From Thiocapsa sp. KS1 (lineage in GTDB: Bacteria; Pseudomonadota; Gammaproteobacteria; Chromatiales; Chromatiaceae), in contig NZ_LN848257.1 in NCBI RefSeq assembly GCF_001499735.1, positions 2,958,101 to 3,022,100 of the forward strand: a stretch of DNA of 64,000 bases. The letters are read 5' to 3'. A program made the position numbers and the translations under genes. The notes beneath the pieces were generated by a model. It saw only the letters and a list, made by a program, of their open reading frames with translations, ran no database searches and had not been told where the DNA came from. Numbering within the stretch: the first letter of the stretch is position 1; every line of letters starts with the position of its first letter. Positions 1-8,174 of the stretch are shown one piece after another.

Positions 1-1
1 C

Positions 2-262
2 CGGATCGACATCCGGGACGATCACTCGCCGGTCGATCTGCCGGAGGGCATGCCCCGCGAGATCTTCAACCATCTCAAGCGGGTGTATGTCCGCGGACAG
101 GCGCTGCGGATCTCGCTCGCGGATGGGGCGGCAGGCGGGACGCGGCGCAGCGGCGGAGAAAGCCCCGGCGGCGCGCGGCCCGATCAGCCGACTTACGAGC
201 GCAAGCCTCGGGAGGCCGGATTCCATCAGGAGCGCAAGCGCAAGCGGCCGGATCCCGGCTGA
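2..262 (+). CDS. deaD: DEAD-box ATP-dependent RNA helicase, C-terminal end only (partial)
   Basis: The reading frame is already open at the window edge, so only the last 86 residues are present. The segment with HDDHS-like spacing followed by DLPEGMPREIF and HLKRV resembles the RNA-binding domain near the C-terminus of DeaD/CsdA (E. coli has ELPKGMPGEV at the equivalent place). It is followed by a Gly/Arg/Lys-rich tail, as expected for DeaD-type helicases that remodel structured RNA in ribosome assembly and cold adaptation. The helicase core lies outside the window, so the subfamily is inferred from the tail alone. The TGA stop codon lies inside the left arm of intergenic element A. Confidence 0.65.
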   Translation, partial: RIDIRDDHSPVDLPEGMPREIFNHLKRVYVRGQALRISLADGAAGGTRRSGGESPGGARPDQPTYERKPREAGFHQERKRKRPDPG

Positions 263-344
263 ACCGCGTCCGGGGTTCGGCTCGAGGGTTGAGTCCGGTG
301 CGGGCGGTTGAGTACCGGCTTGGACTTGGAGTGACGCGGTTCAG
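259..344. repeat. 87-bp-class intergenic element, copy A
   Basis: Perfect 12-bp inverted repeat: CTGAACCGCGTC at 259-270 and GACGCGGTTCAG at 333-344, total 86 bp. The left arm contains the helicase stop codon (260-262). It belongs to the eleven-copy family with a constant CGCG core and copy-specific outer arm bases. Confidence 0.8.
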
Positions 345-346
345 GA

Positions 347-374
347 GGTCAAAGGTCAAAGGTCAAAGGCGAAA
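347..374. repeat. Short tandem heptamer repeat (GGTCAAA)
   Basis: Three perfect GGTCAAA units (347-353, 354-360, 361-367) are followed by a variant GGCGAAA (368-374). The run starts directly after the right arm of element A. It is a candidate slippage tract, with no evident function. The rest of the 263-529 gap shows nothing else recognisable. Confidence 0.75.
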
Positions 375-529
375 GGGATTGGATTGTCGGGAAGGGGACA
401 CGGGGGCGGAGGATCGGGGACATTCGGGGTGCCGCACCGCCCGTGTCGGCCCGTGATCGTGGGATTTGATTGGTGGCGTTGTTTTTGCTTGCCAGCTCAT
501 GTTCTCTCTCGGTCGCCATAGGTCCCACG

Positions 530-1405
530 ATGCTTCAACGACTCGCAGCCGCGCTCACGCGCGGTGATCTGATTCCCTATCTCGGCCCAGGTGCACTCGC
601 CGGCGTGGTGGATACCGCCACCGGCGAGCCCATCCCGGCGGACAGCGACAGCCTCATTCTCGCGATGAACAACGGCAAGCCCATGTCGCCGCGTCTCATG
701 TGGGAATTTCCCCGCGCGGCCATGGATGTGGAGCTCAAACGCGGCCGCAGTGCCGTGAACCGCTTTCTCGACACCACCTACGGCCAGCGCTCCTGGACCC
801 GCGCACCGCTGCATGACTGGCTGAAGGACCTACAGCCGCGCTATGTCATCGACATCAATCGAGATACCCAGCTGCAGGACTCCTACCTCGGCGTCCCGCA
901 TACACTGGTGCGCGGCATCGCACGCATTGCCGGCACCGACTATCGCTTTCGACTCGACCACTACGACGGGGCGGCCTACCGCCAGATCGAGCTGGAAGAG
1001 GTCGATCAGCGCCTTCCCGTGCTCTTCAAACCGCTGGGCAGCCCGAGACCGGACGCGACCTATATCGCCTCGGACGCCGACTTCGTGGATTACCTGACCG
1101 AGCTGATGGGCGGATTCGGGATCCCCGCGTTCCTCAAGACCTATCGGAAGGAACGCCAGTACCTGTTTCTGGGGCTGCGTCTGCTGCGCGATACCGAGCG
1201 GATGGTGATGTCGGACCTGATCTACGGGGCAGGAACGCCGGCCGGCTGGGCACTGATCCCGGATCCGACCGACAAGGAACGGCGGTTTTGCGAGAGCAAG
1301 GGGGTGGAGGTCGTCGAGGCGGATATTGCGGATCTGCTGGCTGCGGCGAACCGGCGCGACGCGGTCGCGGACTTGATCCCGGCAACCCACGAGGTCGGTT
1401 GCTGA
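530..1405 (+). CDS. SIR2-like domain protein (degenerate catalytic site)
   Basis: A 291-residue soluble protein. The N-terminal LIPYLGPGAL resembles the glycine-rich nucleotide-binding loop of SIR2-like domains. YVIDINRDTQLQ sits where the NxD segment is expected, and VLFKPLGSP followed by a D-F-x-x-Y-L helix corresponds to the K-x-HG-S segment. In sirtuins the HG histidine is the catalytic base; here the sequence reads PLG, so classical deacetylase or NADase chemistry is doubtful. I chose the ATG at 530 because the SIR2-like homology begins there; an in-frame GTG at 470 would add 20 hydrophobic residues without clear homology. It stands alone, with no partner typical of SIR2 defence systems. 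Assignment rests on motif pattern only. Confidence 0.65.
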   Translation: MLQRLAAALTRGDLIPYLGPGALAGVVDTATGEPIPADSDSLILAMNNGKPMSPRLMWEFPRAAMDVELKRGRSAVNRFLDTTYGQRSWTRAPLHDWLKDLQPRYVIDINRDTQLQDSYLGVPHTLVRGIARIAGTDYRFRLDHYDGAAYRQIELEEVDQRLPVLFKPLGSPRPDATYIASDADFVDYLTELMGGFGIPAFLKTYRKERQYLFLGLRLLRDTERMVMSDLIYGAGTPAGWALIPDPTDKERRFCESKGVEVVEADIADLLAAANRRDAVADLIPATHEVGC

Positions 1406-1406
1406 A

Positions 1407-1493
1407 CTGAACCGCGTCCGCTGCAATATGTCAGGTCTGCGCGTCGGGTCGGCGTCGTCTGTATCGATCGGCCTCGGTGCCGACGCGGTTCAG
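1407..1493. repeat. 87-bp-class intergenic element, copy B
   Basis: Perfect 12-bp inverted repeat: CTGAACCGCGTC at 1407-1418 and GACGCGGTTCAG at 1482-1493, total 87 bp. It begins two bases after the SIR2-like stop codon. The arms equal those of copy A, but the 63-bp interior is different. It is the only copy in a convergent rather than co-directional gap. Confidence 0.8.
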
Positions 1494-1508
1494 GATCTGA
1501 AAAGCGGG

Positions 1509-1530
1509 CGTAGGTGCGAATTCATTCGCA
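1509..1530. repeat. Dispersed repeat CGTAGGTGCGAATT-type, single copy
   Basis: The 22-bp unit (GTAGGTGCGAATTC then ATTCGCA) contains the small palindrome GCGAAT/ATTCGC. The same unit, with T for C at one position, occurs twice in inverted orientation at 46352-46437. This is a REP-like dispersed sequence in the convergent gap between the SIR2-like gene and the Uma2 gene. Confidence 0.7.
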
Positions 1531-1595
1531 TCCACACGTCGATAGTTCCTTTCCGGGGTATCACCTTGGCTTGTCATGCGCCGGGGTACGGCAGA

Positions 1596-2291
1596 TCAGA
1601 TGTCGGCGTCGGGATCGATACCGAGGGCGCGGAGTCGTGCGGCGAGACGCTCCGCGCGTTCGCGCTCCTGCTGCGCCAGGGTTGCTTGCTCTTGCGCCCG
1701 AGCGGCCGCGTGATCGGCGCGCCGCGCTAATTCGATCGAGGTTAGAAAGGGACGACCGTTCGGGCCAAAGATCTCCAGAGTCTCGGGCGTGAGCGCAAAA
1801 CGGATCCCGAGCCGCGGGCTGACCCAGCCGCTGATGTGGCTGATCGGGCATAGCCGCTCGCCTTGACGGATCCACAACTCGAGGCGGTTGGTGCCGGGGT
1901 CGTAGAGGTAATACTCCTCGACGCCGTAGAGCGCGTAGTAGGCCAGTTTATCGGCCATCTCCTTGAGGCTGTTGGCGGGCGACAGGATCTCGAAGACGAC
2001 CTGCGGTGCCACCCCGCCCTCTTCCCATTGCTTGTAGCAGCCGCGTCGGCCCTTGGGCCGCCCGAAGACAACCATGACATCCGGTGCGACGGGGCCGGAG
2101 ACACGCCGATCCGCAACCGGATACCAAAGCAGATCGCCGGCGACAAAGACGTCCGGCCGATCGGCGAAGAGGATCTCCAGGTTTTCCTTGATCTTGACGA
2201 TCCAGTCGAACTGCTCCGTGTTCTCCGCCATTGGCTGTCCATCGCTCTCGGGGTAGGGATCGTCCGGATCGAAATAGGCGAGCGGGTTCAT
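1596..2291 (-). CDS. Uma2 family (DUF820) putative PD-(D/E)xK endonuclease
   Basis: A 231-residue protein with the Uma2/DUF820 core. APDVMVVFG supplies the first acidic residue. FEILSPANS and the following [19 protein letters not shown] give the E...K pattern and conserved tail of this restriction-endonuclease-like fold, so the presumed metal-binding residues are intact. The last 40 residues are a basic, Ala/Glu/Arg-rich predicted coiled coil. The ATG overlaps the purE stop codon by 4 nt (2288-2291), implying translational coupling to purE. Biological role of the family is not established; it is common in cyanobacteria and purple bacteria. Confidence 0.85.
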   Translation of the reverse strand: MNPLAYFDPDDPYPESDGQPMAENTEQFDWIVKIKENLEILFADRPDVFVAGDLLWYPVADRRVSGPVAPDVMVVFGRPKGRRGCYKQWEEGGVAPQVVFEILSPANSLKEMADKLAYYALYGVEEYYLYDPGTNRLELWIRQGERLCPISHISGWVSPRLGIRFALTPETLEIFGPNGRPFLTSIELARRADHAAARAQEQATLAQQERERAERLAARLRALGIDPDADI

Positions 2292-2815
2292 GTCGGCTGC
2301 TCCATCGCCGCGACCTTCGCCATCACCGTGGCTTCCAGTTCCTGCTTGAAGCGCACGATCCGCTCGCGCACCTCTGTATCCGAGGCGCCGAGGATCTGGG
2401 CGGCCAGGATCCCGGCGTTCTTGGCACCGTTGATGGCGACCGTGGCCACCGGCACGCCGGCGGGCATCTGCACGATCGAGAGCAGGGAGTCCTGCCCCGA
2501 GAGGCTAGATGTCTTCACCGGCACGCCGATGACCGGCAGCGGCGTGATGGCGGCGGCCATGCCCGGCAGGTGTGCCGCGCCGCCGGCACCGGCGATGATC
2601 ACACGCAGGCCGCGTTCGACCGCACTTTCCGCGTAGTCGTAGAGCCGCTTGGGCGTGCGGTGCGCCGAGACGATGGTCATCTCGTAGGGGATGCCGAGCT
2701 CGCCGAGCACGGTGGCAGCGTCCTGCATCACCGGCAGGTCGGAATCGCTTCCCATGATGATGCCGACGCGGGCCGGGCAATCCGCCGACGACGGGGATGG
2801 GTTGGATGCGGTCAT
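2288..2815 (-). CDS. purE: N5-carboxyaminoimidazole ribonucleotide mutase PurE
   Basis: A 175-residue class I PurE that converts N5-CAIR to CAIR in de novo purine synthesis, directly after PurK. Visible signatures are [13 protein letters not shown] near the N-terminus, SAHRTPKR with the catalytic histidine, and [11 protein letters not shown]. The start ATG (2815) overlaps the purK stop by 4 nt, and its own stop overlaps the Uma2 start, so the three genes form a tightly coupled unit. The first 14 residues are a nonconserved Ser/Pro-rich lead; the conserved core starts at ARVGIIMG. Confidence 0.96.
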   Translation of the reverse strand: MTASNPSPSSADCPARVGIIMGSDSDLPVMQDAATVLGELGIPYEMTIVSAHRTPKRLYDYAESAVERGLRVIIAGAGGAAHLPGMAAAITPLPVIGVPVKTSSLSGQDSLLSIVQMPAGVPVATVAINGAKNAGILAAQILGASDTEVRERIVRFKQELEATVMAKVAAMEQPT

Positions 2816-3966
2816 GGGTGATCCTCTCCCGAGATCTCGATCAGACGACGGACCCGCTCGGCCTTGATGCGGGCCTGCTCGATATCCCGGTCCAGGACGG
2901 TGACATGGCCCATCTTGCGAAAGGGCGAGGTCGCCGCCTTGCCGTAAAGGTGCAGACAGACGCCCGGAATCGCCAAGGCCTCGGCCATGCCCTTGATCAC
3001 GGGGCGCCCTCGATGACCGGGCGCACCCAACAGATTGATCATGGCCGCGGGGCAGAGCTGCTCGGTGGACCCCAGCGGCAGCCCCACGACGGCGCGCAGA
3101 TGCTGCTCGAACTGGTCGGTCATGTTCGCTTCGATGGTGTGATGCCCCGAGTTGTGGGTGCGCGGCGCGACCTCGTTCACCAGCAGATCGCCCGCCTCGG
3201 TCAGGAACATCTCGACCCCGAAGATGCCCACGCCGCCCAGGGCATCCACGGTGCGCACCGCGAGCTGCTCCGCCGCGGCGGCCGTCTCGGCCGGGATCTG
3301 CGCCGGGGCCAGCAGCATCTCGAGCACGTTCTCGCCCGGTCGAAAACACATCTCGACCGCGGGATAGCATCGGTGATCCCCGTCGAGCCCGCGCGCCACC
3401 AGCACCGCCAGCTCTTTGGCCGCGGGGATGAAGCGCTCCACCAGGGAGGGCACCGGCAGATGTGCGTCGAAGTCCTCGGGGCCGTCCAGGATCGAGACGC
3501 CGCGGCCGTCGTAGCCGCCCCGGCAGGCCTTCTGCACCAGCGGATAGCCGAATGCGGCGAAGGCCTCGGCCGACGGCTCGGGCATCGGCTCGAAGGGCGC
3601 GGTCGGGATGCCGGCCGCGCTCAGCGCCCGTTTTTGCGTGAGCTTGTCCTGAATCAAGGCGAGTACGGTCGGGGGCGGCTGAATATTGTGCCCTTCGCGA
3701 CCGAGCTGGATCAGTGTCTCGGCATCGATGTCTTCGATATCGAAGGTCACGACATCGCAGGATTCGGCCAGCTCGCGGAGCTTGGAAGGGTCGTGATAGG
3801 CACCCACGATCTGATGTCCGGCAACCTGCCCGGCCGGGGAGCCCGGGGTCGGGTCCAGCACCACGCAGGTGCAGCCGATCCGCTTGGCGGCCTTGGCCAT
3901 CATGCGGCCGAGCTGACCGCCGCCGATGATGCCGATACGTGCAATGGGGAGAGGGAAGACGTCCAT
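2812..3966 (-). CDS. purK: N5-carboxyaminoimidazole ribonucleotide synthase PurK
   Basis: A 384-residue ATP-grasp enzyme that carboxylates AIR to N5-CAIR using ATP and bicarbonate. The N-terminal [14 protein letters not shown] is the family signature. [15 protein letters not shown] is the ATP-grasp loop, and [17 protein letters not shown] is the conserved active-site segment. Length fits the family (350-390). It is the first gene of the purK-purE-Uma2 unit. The 271-bp gap to the divergent gene at 4238 holds its promoter region, where no clear site can be named. Confidence 0.96.
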   Translation of the reverse strand: MDVFPLPIARIGIIGGGQLGRMMAKAAKRIGCTCVVLDPTPGSPAGQVAGHQIVGAYHDPSKLRELAESCDVVTFDIEDIDAETLIQLGREGHNIQPPPTVLALIQDKLTQKRALSAAGIPTAPFEPMPEPSAEAFAAFGYPLVQKACRGGYDGRGVSILDGPEDFDAHLPVPSLVERFIPAAKELAVLVARGLDGDHRCYPAVEMCFRPGENVLEMLLAPAQIPAETAAAAEQLAVRTVDALGGVGIFGVEMFLTEAGDLLVNEVAPRTHNSGHHTIEANMTDQFEQHLRAVVGLPLGSTEQLCPAAMINLLGAPGHRGRPVIKGMAEALAIPGVCLHLYGKAATSPFRKMGHVTVLDRDIEQARIKAERVRRLIEISGEDHP

Positions 3967-4237
3967 AGAGGCGAATCATCGGCGCTCGGAAGGAAATTGG
4001 AAAGCCCCAATGCCGCAGCGCGCAGGTTGCCGAGCATGCAAACCACCGTTCGATCGATCGCGATCGACGCCGACCCGTCGAAAGGTCTACTCTTGAAGTA
4101 CACGAGAGCGGCCAAAATCCATCGATACCGTTCGAGAGATCGAGCACACGGCCGGTATGCCGTCTTTGCGAGGCGACTCGACCGAAGCACCCTGCCCAGC
4201 CCTACACGAAAGGGCGACACAGGATCGCCGGAACAGC

Positions 4238-7200
4238 ATGCGCGATCGCGACACACCCAAGACGACCTCATCCACGACGATCGCACTTGCGACCCTGCTG
4301 GTTGCCCTGGCAGTGTCCGTCGGCGTGGTGATCTATACGGAGCAGCAGCGCGTGCAGCTGATGCGCGCGGATACCGCGGTCCTCGCGAAGGAGTACGCAC
4401 ACACGATCGCGGCCACCATCGATCGCGCCTTGTCGGCAACGCATGCCTTGGCCGCGCTCGTGCAACAGGGCCAAGGCCGGATCTCCGATTTCCAAGAGAT
4501 CGGCGAGGCGATGCTCCCCCATTATCCCGGGGTCGACGCCCTGTTCCTGGCGCCCGGCGGCGTTATTCAGGAGGGGGTGCCTCTGGCCGAAAACGAGGCG
4601 GTAATCGGTCTTGATCTCCTGAACGATCCACTACGCGGCCCGGATGCCAGGTTGGCTTTGGAGACCGGCCGGCTGACCCTGTCCAGTCCCTACAAGCTGG
4701 TGCAGGGCCAGATCGGCATCATCGGGCGCCTGCCCGTCTTCCTCGACGATGCACAGGGCAATCCCGTCTTCTGGGGTTTTACCATCGCCCGCATGCCGTT
4801 CCCCGATGCGATCGCACCCAGCCGCCTGTCGCAGCTCGGCGAGCGCGGCATCGCCTACCGACTCTGGACCACCAAGGCGTCGACCGGCGAAAAACAGATC
4901 ATCGAGGCATCCCCGGTCGAGCCGGTCTCCCCGGTGGAGACTCAGCTCAAGGTACCGAACGCCACCTGGACCCTGAGCCTCAGCCCGATCCACGGCTGGG
5001 GCGATCCGCTCGGACTCGCTGTGCGGGCCGGGCTGGGCCTGCTCTTCAGCCTCCTGTTGGCGACGTTGGCGAAGCTGCTGGCCGACGCACGCGCACAAGA
5101 GGCGCGGCTGGCGATGAAGGTCGCCGAGCGGACCGCCGAGGTTCGGGCGCGCGAGGCGGACCTGAAGCACGCCGAGGAGATCGCGCAGGTCGGGAGCTGG
5201 GATTTCGATATCCAGGCAAACCGGGCGACCGCTTCGGCCGTCGCCTGCCGCATCACCGGCGTGAGGCCCTTCACGCCCTTCAGCCTCGAGCTCTTCCTGG
5301 AGCAGGTTCACCCACAGGACCGCGCAACGATCGAGGCAGCTTGGCAAGCGGCGCTTCGCGGCGAGCCCTACGACGTGGAGCACCGAACCCTTGTCGACGG
5401 CAGGCTGCGGTGGCTGCGGCAACGTGCTGTCCTGGAATTCGACCCGAGCGGAAAGCCGCTGCGCGCGATCGGCTCGGTCGAGGACATCACCGAGCGCAAG
5501 CTGGCAGGGGAAGCCCTGCGCCGGAGCGAGGCGCGTCTTCGCCAGATTCTCGAAACCGCGCGCGAGGGCGTCTGGGCGATCGACCTCGCGGGTCGCACCA
5601 CCTTCGCCAATCCCCGCATGGCGGAGCTCTTGGGATGTCGCACCGATCAACTCGTCGGCCGATCCTTTCTCGACTTCATGGACCCCGATACCCGCGCGGT
5701 CGCCGAGCAAAACCTCGCGAAACGCCGGGCAGGGATCGCCGAAACGCACGAGTTCCGCTTCAGACGGCTCGACGGCTCGCACGTGTGGACGCTGGTCGCC
5801 ACGAACCCGCTCTGCGGCGACGACGGCGAGGTCACAGGGGCCTTGGCCATGATCACCGACATCTCGGCGCGCAAGCAAGCCGAGGCCATCTTGGAGCAGG
5901 AGCGGCGTCTCCTCGAGCAGGCCGAGCGGATCGCAAATATCGGCGCCTGGGAGTGGGACGTCGTCGCAGATCGCTGGACATTCTCGGCGGGCTGGACGGC
6001 GATCCATGGCATCGATGGGCAGGTACCGCAATCCTCGGTGGACATGATAGCGCTCGTCCCGGCGGAGGAGCGCGATGCGGTGCAAGGCGCCCTCGCGGCA
6101 GCCTTGGACGGACGCCGTTCTTACGACATCGAACATCGTATCATCCGCCCGATCGATGGTGTCGTGCGTCGGGTGCACGCCATGGGAGAGGTGATCCGCA
6201 ACACCCGGGGGAAGATCCTGACCGTGCGCGGCATCGCACGGGACATCACGGCGAAGAAGGAGGCCGAGGCAGAGCGTCGGATCGCCGCAATCGCGTTCGA
6301 GGCGCAGGAGGGGATGCTCGTCACCGACGCCGAGGAGCGAATCCTGCGGGTCAACAAGGCATTTACCGACATCACCGGGTATACGGCGACGGAGTCGGTC
6401 GGCAAGACCCCGAGGCTGCTGCGCTCCGGTCGGCACGACGCAGACTTCTTTACCGAGATGTGGGAGCACATCCTCGAGCACGGACACTGGGAAGGCGAGA
6501 TCTGGAATCGACGCAAGAGCGGCGAGATCTTCCCGGAATGGTTGACCATCACGGCTGTGAAGGACAACCTCGGGCACGTGACCCACTATGTCGGTACCTT
6601 GACCGACATCACCCAACGCAAGGAGGCCGAAGAGGCGATTCGCCGGCTCGCCTTCTACGACCCTCTAACCGGACTGGCGAATCGCCGACTGCTGCTGGAC
6701 CGACTGAGTCGCGCCCTGACCGCCGCGGTCCGCACGCACCAGGACGGCGCGCTGATCTTCATCGACCTGGACAACTTCAAGCAGCTCAACGATACCCGCG
6801 GACATCAGATCGGCGACCTCCTGCTCGAGGAGGTGGCGCGGAGGCTGACCGAGACGGTGCGCAAGAGCGACAGTGTCGCCCGTCTCGGGGGCGACGAATT
6901 CGTCGTCCTGCTCCAGGATCTGGGCGAGGATCCGGCGCCGGCCGCCGCGCTGGCCGAAGGGGTCGGCGAGAAGATCATCGCCGCCTTGGGGATGCCGTAT
7001 CTGCTTGCGGGCACCGAGCACACCAACACCCCCAGCCTCGGGATCGCCATGTTCAACCGCGAGCCTCAGAGCGCCGAGGAGCTGCTGAAGCACGCCGATC
7101 TGGCCATGTACCAGGCCAAGGCAGCCGGGCGCAATCGGCTGCGGTTCTACGACCCCAAGATGCAGGCGAGCGTCAACCAACGCGCGGCACTCGAGCGTGA

Positions 7201-8041
7201 GATGCGTCATGCCATCGGGGATGGCCAGCTCGTCCTCCACTACCAATCGCAGGTCGACACGACGGGTCGCGTCACCGGGGCCGAGGCGCTGCTGCGGTGG
7301 CGCCATCCGCAGCGCGGCCTGATCGCACCGGCGCAGTTCATCGGGCCGGCCGAAACGCTCGGACTGACCCTGCCGTTGGGCCGTTGGGTGCTTGCGAGCG
7401 CCTGCGCCCAGTTGGCCGAGTGGGCGACCCGACCCGAGACCGCGCAGCTTACCCTGGCGGTCAACATCAGCGGGGCCCATTTTCGCTCTCCCGAGCTCGT
7501 CGAGGACGTCCGCCGGGCACTCGCGGAGAGCGGTGCAGACCCCGGGCGACTGCGCCTGGAGCTGACCGAATCGCCGTTGCTGGACAACCCCGAGGATTCA
7601 CTCGTCAAGATGCGGGCGTTGAAGGAGACCGGCGTTGGCTTTACCCTTGACAACTTCGGGTCCGGCTACTGCTCCTTGTCGTATCTCAAGCGGTTGCCGC
7701 TCGATCAGTTGAAGCTCGCCCCGGCGTTCGTTCACGAGGTCCTCGAGAGCTCGCAGGACGATGCCACTGCGGAGAGTTTCGTCGCGCTCGCCGAAAGCCT
7801 TGGACTTGCGATCATGGCCGAGGGTATCGAGACGCAGGCGCAGCGCGATTATCTGGTCCATCATGGCTGCCGGACCTTCCAGGGCTTCCTCTTCGGGCAG
7901 CCCGGTCCGGCGGACGCACTCTTCGCAACCGGGGCGAGCATCGGGAACGAAGGACAAGAGCAGGCGAGGTGTGGACCCGACAAAGCCGACCGGCCGGCCG
8001 CGAATCCCGCGATAGACGTCAAGCACGATAAATACGATTAG
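4238..8041 (+). CDS. CHASE-PAS-GGDEF-EAL cyclic-di-GMP protein, with altered EAL site
   Basis: A 1267-residue membrane sensor. An N-terminal transmembrane segment (about residues 15-35), a periplasmic CHASE domain (about 60-240) and a second transmembrane segment (about 265-290) are followed by a coiled coil, four PAS domains, GGDEF and EAL. GGDEF (about residue 884) is intact, with an RKSD inhibitory site five residues upstream, so it is probably a diguanylate cyclase. The EAL domain keeps AEALLRW and LELTES. However, the DDFGTG loop reads DNFGSG (Asn1139), and the KIDxSF segment reads KLAPAF, both deviating at metal-site or loop residues. Phosphodiesterase activity is therefore uncertain. 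ATG 4238 is preferred over 4157 because it has GGAA upstream and directly precedes the signal anchor. The neighbour is a paralogue. Confidence 0.9.
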   Translation: MRDRDTPKTTSSTTIALATLLVALAVSVGVVIYTEQQRVQLMRADTAVLAKEYAHTIAATIDRALSATHALAALVQQGQGRISDFQEIGEAMLPHYPGVDALFLAPGGVIQEGVPLAENEAVIGLDLLNDPLRGPDARLALETGRLTLSSPYKLVQGQIGIIGRLPVFLDDAQGNPVFWGFTIARMPFPDAIAPSRLSQLGERGIAYRLWTTKASTGEKQIIEASPVEPVSPVETQLKVPNATWTLSLSPIHGWGDPLGLAVRAGLGLLFSLLLATLAKLLADARAQEARLAMKVAERTAEVRAREADLKHAEEIAQVGSWDFDIQANRATASAVACRITGVRPFTPFSLELFLEQVHPQDRATIEAAWQAALRGEPYDVEHRTLVDGRLRWLRQRAVLEFDPSGKPLRAIGSVEDITERKLAGEALRRSEARLRQILETAREGVWAIDLAGRTTFANPRMAELLGCRTDQLVGRSFLDFMDPDTRAVAEQNLAKRRAGIAETHEFRFRRLDGSHVWTLVATNPLCGDDGEVTGALAMITDISARKQAEAILEQERRLLEQAERIANIGAWEWDVVADRWTFSAGWTAIHGIDGQVPQSSVDMIALVPAEERDAVQGALAAALDGRRSYDIEHRIIRPIDGVVRRVHAMGEVIRNTRGKILTVRGIARDITAKKEAEAERRIAAIAFEAQEGMLVTDAEERILRVNKAFTDITGYTATESVGKTPRLLRSGRHDADFFTEMWEHILEHGHWEGEIWNRRKSGEIFPEWLTITAVKDNLGHVTHYVGTLTDITQRKEAEEAIRRLAFYDPLTGLANRRLLLDRLSRALTAAVRTHQDGALIFIDLDNFKQLNDTRGHQIGDLLLEEVARRLTETVRKSDSVARLGGDEFVVLLQDLGEDPAPAAALAEGVGEKIIAALGMPYLLAGTEHTNTPSLGIAMFNREPQSAEELLKHADLAMYQAKAAGRNRLRFYDPKMQASVNQRAALEREMRHAIGDGQLVLHYQSQVDTTGRVTGAEALLRWRHPQRGLIAPAQFIGPAETLGLTLPLGRWVLASACAQLAEWATRPETAQLTLAVNISGAHFRSPELVEDVRRALAESGADPGRLRLELTESPLLDNPEDSLVKMRALKETGVGFTLDNFGSGYCSLSYLKRLPLDQLKLAPAFVHEVLESSQDDATAESFVALAESLGLAIMAEGIETQAQRDYLVHHGCRTFQGFLFGQPGPADALFATGASIGNEGQEQARCGPDKADRPAANPAIDVKHDKYD

Positions 8042-8174
8042 ACATCGCACAGTCGAACCGAAACCCAACTGCCCTCGCTCACGGGTATATTGGGAGCCCG
8101 GCTCCGTCGTTTCACCGGCGAGGAGGCCGACCACGTCCGTGTGCCGGACTCGGCAGATATGGAGCTCGACCGCG

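Noticed and set aside
259..344. Copies A-K as simple rho-independent terminators
   Set aside because: The arms are about 60-80 nt apart, there is no consistent T tract after the right arm, and most copies lie inside operons or between co-directional genes.
347..374. Heptamer tract as a CRISPR-like array
   Set aside because: Units are 7 bp and contiguous with no spacers.
1428..1792. Overlapping short plus-strand frames in the gap before and over the Uma2 gene
   Set aside because: They are antisense to the convincing Uma2 gene or run through element B and the REP-like unit.
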